Below are positions 45,818-55,212 of a DNA stretch of 64,000 bases, one piece after another. This DNA is from SLJN01 sp964505385 (GTDB taxonomy: Bacteria; Bacteroidota; Rhodothermia; Balneolales; Natronogracilivirgulaceae). The notes beneath the pieces are model-generated. The model saw only the letters and a list, made by a program, of their open reading frames with translations, did no database searches and had not been told where the DNA came from. The position numbers and the translations under genes are program-made. How positions within the stretch are numbered: the first letter of the stretch is position 1; each line of letters starts with the position of its first letter. The stretch is from the NCBI GenBank assembly GCA_964505385.1, contig CAZDIA010000007.1, positions 1-64,000 on the forward strand, written 5' to 3'.

Positions 45818-47200
45818 CTAAGGAAATCTAACTCCCTGATAATCTCCAACATTTACAGGTGACAGGCTTGCATTGTATTCATCATTGATGAGCTCAATCA
45901 CTTCATTTGTCAATTGTGCATTCCCTCGATCTGTGAGGTGGACTCCGTCAAGAGAAAAAAGTCCACCGGTTACAAATTCTGTCGTCAACTCGGCACCATC
46001 AAACAGAATACCGGTTTCCGCTCGCTCCATCAACTCTGCTACATTCAATACCGGAAGGTTTTGATCATTGGCTTTTGATTGAATTATTTGGTTAAAGCTT
46101 TCGATCGTTTGTTCAGCAATTTCAACCTGCGGCTCTCGAAGAGTGTATTGATCAGGAATAGGTTGCGCGCTTCCCCATCCGGGGCCTTCCGGCGGTGGCT
46201 GCAGCGAGTCCTGAGGGATAGTGAAAAGTATTTTATCTTCTTCCGTTGCCATTCGAAATTCCAAATCCTCAGTAAATGCATCTTCACGGTCGGGATCTTC
46301 AATTATAAATCCATTTTCACCCTCCTGAAAGTCGGGAACAAATTCTTCACGCATATGCGATGGCAAGTTACTCAGCTCCTGCTCATATCCATTTTGTAAT
46401 TCTTGAGCTTGATTTTCGCCTAATTCAAGTGCATTCCACGGGACGACATTGAAAAAAGGAATAGTTGTGATTTCAGGGATATTCATTACGATCCCCTTTG
46501 CACCCTGGCCTGTTAGTTGAGTCAAAAGTTCTTCGGTACTTGCGCTGAAAAGCTCTTCACCGGTTATATCATCAGCTCCAGTGCCGCCTTCAGCATCACC
46601 TGTTCCACCAGAAGTGGCCCAACTCAAAATATCATTACTGCCAATCCAGATTGTAAAAAAAGTAGGTTCAAGTTCAAGCGCCTGTTCCAATACTGAAATA
46701 TCCTCGCGACTGGCAAATCTGCCGAAAAATGGGTTCTGAGCAGCGTATTCATCACTTATCAAATGAAAAGCCTTTGCACCGGGTACGCCTACATTGTTGA
46801 AAGGCCCCTGATCATTTATCGGATCTGAAAATATATCCTGCCCTTCTTCAGCTCCCGGTACCGGAGCAAAGTCACCATCCGCCGTAACTTGTAACACCAA
46901 CCGGGCATTACCATCCTGACCGGAACCGACTCCCGGCTCAGCAAGAGGTTGAACAAAAGGTCCACCACCCGCATCCTGCATCTGCTGTGAAAGCAGGTTG
47001 GGGAATGATCGAAGCTGCCCCTCTCTATACAAGGCATTGTTGGTAAATCCGGCAGTTAAAGAGTTTCCAATTGCAACATAGCGGGTAAAATCTGCTTCTC
47101 CCGGGTCGGGACTTTGATCTTCAAATGCGGGTTCACAGCCTTTGAAGATCATCAAAAAGAACAGAATACCCGCCGCTGATAAAAAGTGCACTCGATACAT
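45818..47200 (-). CDS. SGNH/GDSL-family hydrolase lipoprotein
   Basis: 460 aa with lipobox FKGC after a short signal. SGNH blocks are visible: block I AIGNSLTAGF (catalytic Ser), block III WIGSNDIL (Gly/Asn) and block V SLDGVHLTDRG (Asp-His). The protein is longer than simple esterases because of inserts around residues 190-330. It should be an outer-membrane-associated esterase or lipase. The FadL-type channel gene is immediately upstream (13 bases), suggesting lipid ester hydrolysis coupled to fatty-acid uptake. Confidence 0.87.
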   Translation of the reverse strand: MYRVHFLSAAGILFFLMIFKGCEPAFEDQSPDPGEADFTRYVAIGNSLTAGFTNNALYREGQLRSFPNLLSQQMQDAGGGPFVQPLAEPGVGSGQDGNARLVLQVTADGDFAPVPGAEEGQDIFSDPINDQGPFNNVGVPGAKAFHLISDEYAAQNPFFGRFASREDISVLEQALELEPTFFTIWIGSNDILSWATSGGTGDAEGGTGADDITGEELFSASTEELLTQLTGQGAKGIVMNIPEITTIPFFNVVPWNALELGENQAQELQNGYEQELSNLPSHMREEFVPDFQEGENGFIIEDPDREDAFTEDLEFRMATEEDKILFTIPQDSLQPPPEGPGWGSAQPIPDQYTLREPQVEIAEQTIESFNQIIQSKANDQNLPVLNVAELMERAETGILFDGAELTTEFVTGGLFSLDGVHLTDRGNAQLTNEVIELINDEYNASLSPVNVGDYQGVRFP

Positions 47201-47212
47201 AAATCAGATGGT

Positions 47213-48469
47213 TTAGTAAGAAAATGAAAATGAAATTCCCGGAATCCAGGCATAAGTCTGGAAAGTACCCACGGGCATCATTCCGGTGGTGCCCGCCTGT
47301 TCCAGGTCAGTTTCTGTTTGTTCCCTCTCCTGCGAGCGGATATGAATCAGCGAAAGATTGACACTTAATTGTTCAGTCAGTTCACTGCTGAAGCCCGCCG
47401 CAACAGATACTCGGTCAGAATCCGGGGTTTCCGGAGTCATATATCCATCTTGTACTGGTGACATATCGTAATAGGTTCCGGCGCGTAGCTGCATACGATC
47501 ATTTAATTGATACTCCGTAGCAAGTCTGAATATCCAGGTATCCTCATAATCTCTTGGTTCCCGGCTATCTTCCAGTTGAGGAGTGTTTTCGGTAAAATCA
47601 AACGCGAGCTCCTCGTAAGCGCTCCATTCAGTGAAATCAGCCTGCCCGGCAATACGCAGTTGCTGTGTAACATCCACAGCCACACCCATGGTAAAAACTG
47701 CGGGTAAGGGAAGTGAGGCATCAAACTGATTATTTTGAGGGAAATTGGCTTCAAGTGATGATGCTACCCGAAAATCAGCATCGCCACCTTCCACATCCAT
47801 ATCTAAACCCGACCGATAGCCAGCACCAATAGTAATATTATGAGCCGGGTTTATCATCACACCAAGATTATACCCGATAGCTGAAGTGCTGCCGTCCAGT
47901 TCCACTCTTCCATAATTGCCGTCAGTATTGGCTATCGGGAGTGATCGCTGCAGATTTACCATACCGTAACCATATACCAAGCCGGCGCCTATAGCAATAA
48001 AGTCGTTAACTTGATACCCCACCGTTGGCTGAACATATACCGATTGCAGTGATATCTCCTGGAGCAAAAACTGATTCTTCCAACCTTCCGGCCAAACTAC
48101 CGAGCTGCCATAGGGCGTATATACAGAAACTCCGGCACCAAAACCGCTGTTTTCATGTCTCCATACCCCATGCGCATTGAACGGAAAATTTACACGAGCT
48201 TCCGTTGATGCTTCGTAGGTAGATGGAGCAGGCGCCTGGTAACCAGTATTGATAAAAGTTAAGCTGGAGCCGCCGATTATTTCATTCTTTGACAAAAAAC
48301 CGATAGCTCCAGGATTAAACGCCATATTTGCGGCGTCATCAGCCATGGGTGTGCCCACATGGGCCATTCCAACCTGCCGGATACCAAATAAATTGAGCTG
48401 GTAACCGCCTGCAAAAACATCCATAGTAAAGACCAGCAATGCACAAACAGATAGTAGAACGACTTTCAT
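47213..48469 (-). CDS. FadL/OmpP1-family outer-membrane channel
   Basis: 418 aa. A signal peptide (about 1-20, ending DVFAGG) is followed by the conserved N-terminal hatch GYQLNLFGIRQVGMAHVGT and DDAANMAFNPGAIGFL, typical of FadL proteins that pass long-chain fatty acids or other hydrophobic compounds. The rest is beta barrel, with a C-terminal aromatic ending FSFSY. It is first in a two-gene operon with the SGNH lipoprotein. Confidence 0.92.
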   Translation of the reverse strand: MKVVLLSVCALLVFTMDVFAGGYQLNLFGIRQVGMAHVGTPMADDAANMAFNPGAIGFLSKNEIIGGSSLTFINTGYQAPAPSTYEASTEARVNFPFNAHGVWRHENSGFGAGVSVYTPYGSSVVWPEGWKNQFLLQEISLQSVYVQPTVGYQVNDFIAIGAGLVYGYGMVNLQRSLPIANTDGNYGRVELDGSTSAIGYNLGVMINPAHNITIGAGYRSGLDMDVEGGDADFRVASSLEANFPQNNQFDASLPLPAVFTMGVAVDVTQQLRIAGQADFTEWSAYEELAFDFTENTPQLEDSREPRDYEDTWIFRLATEYQLNDRMQLRAGTYYDMSPVQDGYMTPETPDSDRVSVAAGFSSELTEQLSVNLSLIHIRSQEREQTETDLEQAGTTGMMPVGTFQTYAWIPGISFSFSY

Positions 48470-48767
48470 TATAGTAATTAATTATAGTATGTTTACTCTT
48501 ATCAAAACTACAACACTCATTCGTTAGGTAAAAGTGGTTGCGTGATATTAACAATAATTTATTTACTATTAAAATTAAATAATAGTAGACTCTAAACCGG
48601 ATAGGCCGGAACCATATCCCGGCCGCTCCTTCAAACTACTCTTGTTTTCTTGAATTCTTAACATCTTAAAATTCTCTATAAAAAACAGGAGGGGATACAT
48701 AAAATTAAAAGTTTTTTGCTAAATAATTTCAGAAGTTAAACTTTAAGCTTCAAATATCAATTAATAA

Positions 48768-49583
48768 ATGTCTGAACTGTCAATCAACAATACTTCTATA
48801 TTTTATGAGGATACAGGCGGTGAAAAGCCTGTTGTTCTTTTTGCACATGGACTACTCTTCAGTAGTCAAATGTTCGAGTTTCAAATAGAGAGACTGCAGG
48901 ACGATTACCGGTGTATCAGTTTTGATTTTCGCGGGCAGGGATTAAGTGAGTCACCTCCTGATGGCTACGATATGGATACTCTCACCACCGATACGATTGA
49001 ATTGATAAGACAACTGAATATCGCTCCTGTTCATTATGCCGGGTTATCGATGGGCGGATATATTGGCCTCAAGGTAGCTGCCCGCCAGCCAGAGCTGATT
49101 CGAAGCTTAACTCTGATGTCAACTTCAGCAGATTCGGTATCTGAAGATGAGTATCGTGACATGAAAAAAATCAGCAGAATCGGCCGATGGTTCGGTTACA
49201 CGCTTGTTACAGGAAAGGTCTTGCGGAAGATTTTCGGGCCCGCTTTCCGTGAAGATTACGAATTATATGAAGAGCAGATGATCTGGAAAAACCGGCTATT
49301 GTCTAACAACCGAAAAGGTATTTTGAAAGCCGTTAATGGTGCGATCAACCGTAAAGACATCAGTGGTGAATTGTTTCGTATCCAATGCCCGACATTAATT
49401 CTGACCGGTGAAGATGATATCGCCACTCCTCCCGAACACTCCGAAAAATTGAGTCGACTAATCCCTAACTCCAAGCTTATTCACATCCCTCGTGCCGGTC
49501 ATATGATTTCAGCTGAAGCACCTGATGAAGTAGCTGATTATATGCTTGAGTACCTGCGTACTGTGGAAAATAAAGAGAAATAA
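48768..49583 (+). CDS. Alpha/beta hydrolase
   Basis: 271 aa. The nucleophile elbow is GLSMGG (Ser94), the oxyanion motif LFAHGLLFSSQMF, the acid lies in TGEDDIATPPEHS and the base in PRAGHMISAEAP. The architecture fits the BioH/haloperoxidase-like esterase group; the substrate is unknown. It is unrelated in sequence to the hydrolase at 20009 beyond the shared fold. It is read divergently from the FadL gene; the 298-base divergent spacer is AT-rich and has no gene. Confidence 0.85.
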   Translation: MSELSINNTSIFYEDTGGEKPVVLFAHGLLFSSQMFEFQIERLQDDYRCISFDFRGQGLSESPPDGYDMDTLTTDTIELIRQLNIAPVHYAGLSMGGYIGLKVAARQPELIRSLTLMSTSADSVSEDEYRDMKKISRIGRWFGYTLVTGKVLRKIFGPAFREDYELYEEQMIWKNRLLSNNRKGILKAVNGAINRKDISGELFRIQCPTLILTGEDDIATPPEHSEKLSRLIPNSKLIHIPRAGHMISAEAPDEVADYMLEYLRTVENKEK

Positions 49584-49689
49584 CTTTTTAACTTATTTCT
49601 ATCTTCATGCCAGATTCAAAGTTGTTCCATAGATTGCAACGCTTTAAAGAGTAAACTACAAATATCATACTTAAGGAATCATTTATATC

Positions 49690-51324
49690 ATGAAGTTCTC
49701 TGTTTTCGGTTTGTCAACCAAACAGACTGTTGGTTTATTAGTGGGTGTTATCGGATTATTAATTCCACCTATTTTTCTCTCACTACCTGGCCTGTCTTTT
49801 GCCGGACATATTACGCTTGGCATATTTTTGATGGCCGCAATTTTCTGGATGACTGAACCCATCCCGATTTATGCTACCTCCATGTCGGTAATTTTCCTTC
49901 AGGTGCTTCTTTTGAGTGCTCAAGGTCCGGTTTACCAGGATGCTGAGCTTCCCGTCACTTCTATCGATCATATCGAAAATGAAACGTGGCAAATACCACC
50001 CGAAGCACTGACCGAGCATGAATCAGTCTGGATTGTGAGAGATGACGAAACAAAACACATTGAAGACTTACGGGATATTCAAAAAGAAAACGATATTGCC
50101 CGCATTTCATCCCCATCGATACAGGAGGATGACTCGGTTATAACCGACCCCTGGCACAGGAAAGTCGATTATGAGCCGACCTCCTATGAACAATTTTTCG
50201 GTACGCTTGCCAACCCAATCATCATCCTGTTTTTAGGTGGATTTATGCTTGCTGCCGGGGCGGTAAAATATAAACTTGACCGCAACCTCACTCGGTACTT
50301 GCTAAAACCTTTCGGCACACGCCCTCTTTACATCGTTCTCGGGCTAATGTTGGTTACTGCCGTCCTTTCAGCTTTTATGAGCAACACCGCAACAACAGCC
50401 ATGATGATGACGGTGATTCTCCCGATTATTGCACAGCTCGAAACCGGGGACCGCTTCAAAATCGGGCTTGCATTAAGTATACCTTTTGCTGCCAACATTG
50501 GCGGGATACTTACCCCAATCGGCACACCACCTAATGCTATTGTACTTGCAGCTATACAGGATACCGGCAGGCAGGTTTCTTTTACCGATTGGATGATGTA
50601 TACAACTCCGGTAGTCGTAATTATGCTGCTGGCCGCCTGGTGGATTCTTCTCAAAGTATTTAAACCTTCGATAGAGAATTTTAATCTTAATATGAAGGGC
50701 GAGTTTTTAACTTCCCCAAAAGCGATTATTCTTTACTTTATTTTTGGCATTACTGTATTGCTCTGGATTACCGAGAATCAGCATGGAGTATCCTCCAACA
50801 TGGTTGCTTTTTTCCCGATAGCCGGGTTAATCGCAACCGGTGTTTTGGATAAGGATGATATCAGAACCCTGCCCTGGGAAGTACTATGGCTAGTAGCAGG
50901 CGGTATATCCCTCGGTCTTTCGATGGATCAAACCGGATTGGCAATGTGGATGATAAGCGGCATCAACTGGGCTGCGCTTGGCGCTTTTGCCCTCGTTTTC
51001 ACTTTTGGGTTAATCAGTATCGGTCTGTCCAACTTTTTGTCCAATACAGTTACAGCTACCTTGGTTATGCCGCTGGGAATTAGCCTTTGGTCTGCCGGTG
51101 TGCTGCCGGAACCATTTGGTTTAATCACTATCGGTCTTGTAATCAGTGTATCTTGCAGTCTTGCGATGATTCTGCCGATTTCCACTCCGCCGAATGCGAT
51201 TGCCATGTCTACAGGTATACTCCGAACACCTGATATGGCCAAAGGCGGTCTGATTATAGGAATTATCGGGCTCATTATTGTTATTGCCAATGCGTTAATA
51301 TACTGGCCACTATTACTTAACTAA
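49690..51324 (+). CDS. DASS (SLC13)-family anion transporter with soluble insert
   Basis: 544 aa. Both diagnostic SNT signatures of divalent anion:sodium symporters are present (MSNTATTAMM with GTPPNAIV, and LSNTVTATLV with STPPNAIA). Between the second and third helices there is an unusual hydrophilic insert of about 85 residues (about 80-165). Expected substrates are dicarboxylates, citrate or sulfate. It is followed after 16 bases by a response regulator and then a sensor kinase, suggesting that the transport and signalling genes form one operon. Confidence 0.88.
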   Translation: MKFSVFGLSTKQTVGLLVGVIGLLIPPIFLSLPGLSFAGHITLGIFLMAAIFWMTEPIPIYATSMSVIFLQVLLLSAQGPVYQDAELPVTSIDHIENETWQIPPEALTEHESVWIVRDDETKHIEDLRDIQKENDIARISSPSIQEDDSVITDPWHRKVDYEPTSYEQFFGTLANPIIILFLGGFMLAAGAVKYKLDRNLTRYLLKPFGTRPLYIVLGLMLVTAVLSAFMSNTATTAMMMTVILPIIAQLETGDRFKIGLALSIPFAANIGGILTPIGTPPNAIVLAAIQDTGRQVSFTDWMMYTTPVVVIMLLAAWWILLKVFKPSIENFNLNMKGEFLTSPKAIILYFIFGITVLLWITENQHGVSSNMVAFFPIAGLIATGVLDKDDIRTLPWEVLWLVAGGISLGLSMDQTGLAMWMISGINWAALGAFALVFTFGLISIGLSNFLSNTVTATLVMPLGISLWSAGVLPEPFGLITIGLVISVSCSLAMILPISTPPNAIAMSTGILRTPDMAKGGLIIGIIGLIIVIANALIYWPLLLN

Positions 51325-51340
51325 TAACTCGTGAATTACT

Positions 51341-51841
51341 ATGGCTTCTGAAATTTATATCTTAGTTGTCGAAGATGAACCGGATGTTCTCGACGCAATC
51401 GTCAGAGACCTTTCCGATTTTGAGGAAAAGTTCCCGATCGAAATGGCTGAAACCGCCGAAGAGGCTAAAAGATTAGTTGATGAAATTATCTCCTCCGGTA
51501 ACCGAATCGGGTTAATGGTTTGTGATCATATTTTACCCGGTGAGAATGGTGTCGATTTACTGATTGAGCTGCATACCAAAGAAGACACACAACCCAGCAG
51601 GAAAATGCTTATTACCGGTCAGGCCGGTCATGACGATACCATCGAAGGGCTAAATAAGGGCGGTCTTCGCCATTATATTGCTAAGCCATGGGATGCCAAA
51701 GAATTACAAAAAGCGGCAAGTGAATTGTTAACCGATTATGTAATTGAAAATGAGCGAAATCTGCTTCCATATATGAGCATTCTGGATGCAGAAAAATTAA
51801 GTGAGGCCATTCACGACCGTGGTGGTGTCAGCGATGCTTAA
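51341..51841 (+). CDS. Response regulator (receiver domain)
   Basis: 166 aa single receiver domain, with the acidic pair in VVEDEPDV, the phospho-acceptor Asp in MVCDHILPGENG, the switch Thr in LITGQAG and the Lys in YIAKPWD. It has no DNA-binding domain; the last 40 residues are an extra helical tail. Its loop between beta-2 and alpha-2 is longer than usual. It lies between the DASS transporter and the histidine kinase. Confidence 0.9.
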   Translation: MASEIYILVVEDEPDVLDAIVRDLSDFEEKFPIEMAETAEEAKRLVDEIISSGNRIGLMVCDHILPGENGVDLLIELHTKEDTQPSRKMLITGQAGHDDTIEGLNKGGLRHYIAKPWDAKELQKAASELLTDYVIENERNLLPYMSILDAEKLSEAIHDRGGVSDA

Positions 51842-51852
51842 CTCAACTCCCT

Positions 51853-53367
51853 ATGATTCTCAACTTCACCAAACAGTGGCTACGAGATCCGAGAAAACTT
51901 GTTGAAGAACTTCGGCAGCTTTTCAGGCAAAATGTGGAAGTTACACTTCCGGAAAAATCACTTACTTCCGGTGAAAAAATCACAGTTGAAGGCCAACTTA
52001 ATGACGCATTACATATCTTGCTCGAAGGTACCGTTGAGCTGATTAAAACAAATGATACCGGCAAGGAGGTTAAAATCGACTGGCTCGGTCCCGGTTCACT
52101 GGTTGGCCTGATATCTTTCTGTACCGGAGAAGAGGCACTTACTACTGCGCGTGCCTCAACGGACTGTACACTTATAAAAATCGAGGATGACCATTTTAAC
52201 CAACTCGCCAGCGAGCATCACGAAGTAAGCAGCTTATTTCTTCAACTGGTTATAGGAAATATGCTGGACCGCTACCAACACATGATCAAAGTTCACCTTG
52301 AACTGGATGGGATGAATACCAAAGTTGAAAAAGAGCGTAATCACCTGCAAAAAGCTCTTAATCAGCTGGAAGAAACCCAACACCAACTGGTGCATCGCGA
52401 AAAGATGGCAACTTTAGGACAGCTTGTAGCCGGAGTTGCCCATGAGCTTAATAACCCGGCATCTTCTTTGATACGCTCAAATGAAAATCTTCTATTGACT
52501 CTCAGGGCGCTTTTTGAAAAAGATATTGAAATCCCCAGAATTGTTGCTCTTGATTTTTTTGAAGCCGGCACAAAATCATCCTTTAATGATACGAACAGTC
52601 AACGGCTCCAGATAAAAGAGATATCGCAGATGTTTCCTGAAGTCAAGAGGCAGTTGCATCGCAGGATGTCCTATGTGCCCAAAGAGCTTTGGGGACAATT
52701 AAAACCAAATCTGCCAGATGATGAAAAATCGAGAGAAAAATGGCTTTTAAAAGCCACAGAATTTTTTGAATCAGGCTGGTTCCTTCATGTGAGCCATACG
52801 AGTACCGAACGCATTTCTGAAATTGTAAAAAGCCTGAAAAATTTCAGTCGTCAGGATCGTTCGGATTTCCAGGATGTTAATATTCTCGATGGATTAAATG
52901 ATACCTTACTATTGCTCAACAACAGACTGAAAAAAGTATCGCTTACTCTGGAGCTAGAAGAGTTGCCCCACATAACCTGCATACCCGGGGAGATTAATCA
53001 GGTTTGGACAAACATTATCATCAACGCATGTGAAGCTATGGAAAACGGAGAAAGCGAATTGCAAATCAAAAGCGGTGTCATAGATGATAATTATGTATTT
53101 GTCACATTCGCTGATAATGGACCAGGCATTCCGGAAAAATTTAAAAACCGCATTTTCAATGCTGATTTTACTACAAAAACCCAGGGTGGCGATTTCGGCC
53201 TCGGTATAGGTCTTGCCATCACCCGCGACATCGTCTTGAAACATGGCGGTAATATTATGGTTGAAGACTCTGATTCAGGCGGTGCACAATTTACCGTATA
53301 TCTGCCCTACACCAAACGCAACCGCAAAAATACCGCAGCTAAAAAACAAAAAGATGTGACCCATTGA
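51853..53367 (+). CDS. Cyclic-nucleotide-binding histidine kinase
   Basis: 504 aa soluble sensor kinase. An N-terminal cNMP-binding-type domain (about 20-140, LHILLEGTVELIKTND and GPGSLVGLISFCTGEE) is joined by a coiled coil (about 150-185) to a HisKA helix with GVAHELNNPASS (phospho-accepting His) and an HATPase domain with the N box NIIINACEAM, G1 FADNGPGIPE and G2 GGDFGLGIGLAI. There is no transmembrane segment, so the signal is cytoplasmic. A roughly 90-residue insert lies between HisKA and the second helix. It partners the receiver at 51341. Confidence 0.9.
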   Translation: MILNFTKQWLRDPRKLVEELRQLFRQNVEVTLPEKSLTSGEKITVEGQLNDALHILLEGTVELIKTNDTGKEVKIDWLGPGSLVGLISFCTGEEALTTARASTDCTLIKIEDDHFNQLASEHHEVSSLFLQLVIGNMLDRYQHMIKVHLELDGMNTKVEKERNHLQKALNQLEETQHQLVHREKMATLGQLVAGVAHELNNPASSLIRSNENLLLTLRALFEKDIEIPRIVALDFFEAGTKSSFNDTNSQRLQIKEISQMFPEVKRQLHRRMSYVPKELWGQLKPNLPDDEKSREKWLLKATEFFESGWFLHVSHTSTERISEIVKSLKNFSRQDRSDFQDVNILDGLNDTLLLLNNRLKKVSLTLELEELPHITCIPGEINQVWTNIIINACEAMENGESELQIKSGVIDDNYVFVTFADNGPGIPEKFKNRIFNADFTTKTQGGDFGLGIGLAITRDIVLKHGGNIMVEDSDSGGAQFTVYLPYTKRNRKNTAAKKQKDVTH

Positions 53368-53369
53368 TT

Positions 53370-53798
53370 TCATCGCTCAGGCTGGTTAGTTGAAATATAT
53401 AAAATCAGGCCGGTCAACAAGAGAAGGATACAAAGAACAACTGCCAGTGTCTGTATATAATGCCCCCAGCCCAGCAAGTAAATCTGCAATGATAGCCATC
53501 CCAAATAAATGACTGAAATAGATAACATGGCCATGATATTCGGGAAAAGCTGTGAATCCGAAAACAAAGCTCTTGACATGCGTAATCCAGTATAAGCCGG
53601 AGCCATGCCAAACACAACAACAAGAAACACGGCCGGCCAGGTGTAAGTAGATACTGGTAGCCGGTCAATCATGTTATCCGGAAACCCGACCAAAGCGCCT
53701 GTAGGATCTGCAAGTAGTGCAAATCCACCCAGGAAACCACCAAAAGCCAATACAAACAATAAAAATACTGACAGCGCGACTAACCCTTTGATCATCAC
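53370..53798 (-). CDS. Small four-helix membrane protein
   Basis: 142 aa, unrecognised. Four hydrophobic segments (about 4-26, 52-70, 88-110 and 113-134) account for most of the protein. It is read on the opposite strand and ends only two bases from the histidine kinase stop codon. No partner is evident; ilvE lies upstream on the same strand at a distance of 137 bases. Confidence 0.6.
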   Translation of the reverse strand: MMIKGLVALSVFLLFVLAFGGFLGGFALLADPTGALVGFPDNMIDRLPVSTYTWPAVFLVVVFGMAPAYTGLRMSRALFSDSQLFPNIMAMLSISVIYLGWLSLQIYLLGWGHYIQTLAVVLCILLLLTGLILYISTNQPER

Positions 53799-53935
53799 AA
53801 TGAGGCTAAAATTTCAGCAATGTTTTTGATGCTACTACAATACATAACGGCACGCACTGCCATATGATTGAACAAAATCCCCGGATTGTGAATTAATTAG
53901 ATTACAGTTTTTCGTTTAACCGGCGTCGACAAATA

Positions 53936-55012
53936 TTATATCACCCGGCACCAGCCCAGTTCATCCTCCTGCTCACCGTGATGAATCTGCGTAATGGTAT
54001 CATATAACTGCTGTGCTATCGGCCCCATTTTATCCTGGTCCAGTTTAATCTCTTCACCTTCATGATGAATTAACCCCACCGGAGAAACGACTGCCGCCGT
54101 GCCGGAACCAAATACTTCGGATAACTTGCCCTCATTATACGAGCGGAATAATTCATCGATGGATACCTGGCGTTCTTCAACTTGCATATCCCATTTACGC
54201 GCAAGCTCAAGCACACATTTTCTCGTAACTCCGGGAAGTATACTTCCGGAGAGCGAGGGTGTTATCAACCTTCCGTCCATTACAAAAAAGATATTCATTG
54301 TGCCGACCTCTTCCACATATCGGCTTTCAATGGCATCGAGCCAAAGCACCTGTGTGTACCCTTCGGCATTGGCCTTATATCCTGGGTACAAGCTGGCGGC
54401 ATAATTGCCAGGTGTTTTTGCTTCGCCAACACCGCCTTTAACCGCCCGCACATATTCAGGAGTTGTGGTGAGCGAAACGGGCTTAATTCCCTCTTTATAA
54501 TAATCGCCTACCGGCGATGTAATCACCATATATCGGTAGCTTTCAGAAGCGCACATTCCTAATGAAGCGTCGGTTGCAAATACAAAAGGTCTGACGTACA
54601 ATGATTTAAATTTATCCCGGGGAACCCAATCCCTATCCAGATCAATAAGCTTTTTGAGCGTTTCTATAAATGCCTCTTCATCAACAAAAGGAATTTGTAG
54701 TCTTTCACATGAGCGTCTCATCCGCTTGTAGTGCTCATAGAATCGAAACATATTTACTCTGCCGTCAGAATAGCGGAAAGCTTTCATCCCTTCAAAAACT
54801 CCCTGGCCATAATGCATAATTTTGGCCGCCGGCGACATCGACACCTCTCCATATGGCTCAATAACCGGCTTTTGCCACTTGCCGCCACTATAATCGATAG
54901 TAAGCATATGGTCTGAAAACGTTTCGCCAAACGTCAGCCTGGCAAAATCAACGTCTTTAATTCTGCTTGAAGTTGTTTTTTTTATATCACATTCTAAAGT
55001 TGCTGGTGTCAT
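53936..55012 (-). CDS. ilvE: Branched-chain amino acid aminotransferase
   Basis: 358 aa class IV PLP aminotransferase, bacterial counterpart of the eukaryotic-type BCAT. The catalytic lysine lies in GGVGEAKTPGNYAAS, and MHYGQGVFEGMKAFR and the C-terminal VFGSGTAAVVSPVG region (phosphate binding) are typical. It transaminates the 2-keto acids made by the ilv/leu operon at the other end of the window, completing the pathway. It stands alone on the minus strand. Confidence 0.94.
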   Translation of the reverse strand: MTPATLECDIKKTTSSRIKDVDFARLTFGETFSDHMLTIDYSGGKWQKPVIEPYGEVSMSPAAKIMHYGQGVFEGMKAFRYSDGRVNMFRFYEHYKRMRRSCERLQIPFVDEEAFIETLKKLIDLDRDWVPRDKFKSLYVRPFVFATDASLGMCASESYRYMVITSPVGDYYKEGIKPVSLTTTPEYVRAVKGGVGEAKTPGNYAASLYPGYKANAEGYTQVLWLDAIESRYVEEVGTMNIFFVMDGRLITPSLSGSILPGVTRKCVLELARKWDMQVEERQVSIDELFRSYNEGKLSEVFGSGTAAVVSPVGLIHHEGEEIKLDQDKMGPIAQQLYDTITQIHHGEQEDELGWCRVI

Positions 55013-55155
55013 GAGAAATCAAGATGCTATGGTGAATTGAATTGACTTGACTTATATATTCAGTATCCCACCGAATAATAAGGTAACAACGCCTGGATTT
55101 GTGCAGTCCGATAAAGTTCTCAAATGTATAATTTTCGGGATGGGATGCAAGAAAA

Positions 55156-55188
55156 AAGCCCGGCTTTTTAAAATTTAAAGCCGGGCTT
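55156..55188 (-). terminator. Intrinsic terminator of the gcvPB/fab transcript
   Basis: AAGCCCGGCTTT (55156-55167) pairs with AAAGCCGGGCTT (55177-55188); on the minus strand the stem is followed by a run of T residues. It lies 25 bases downstream of gcvPB. Confidence 0.9.
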
Positions 55189-55212
55189 GAATTCGTATAA
55201 TCAATTAAGAAA

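Noticed and set aside
45696..45821. 41-codon ORF after dnaB
   Set aside because: It runs through the terminator hairpin and stops inside the next gene; no similarity or start signal.
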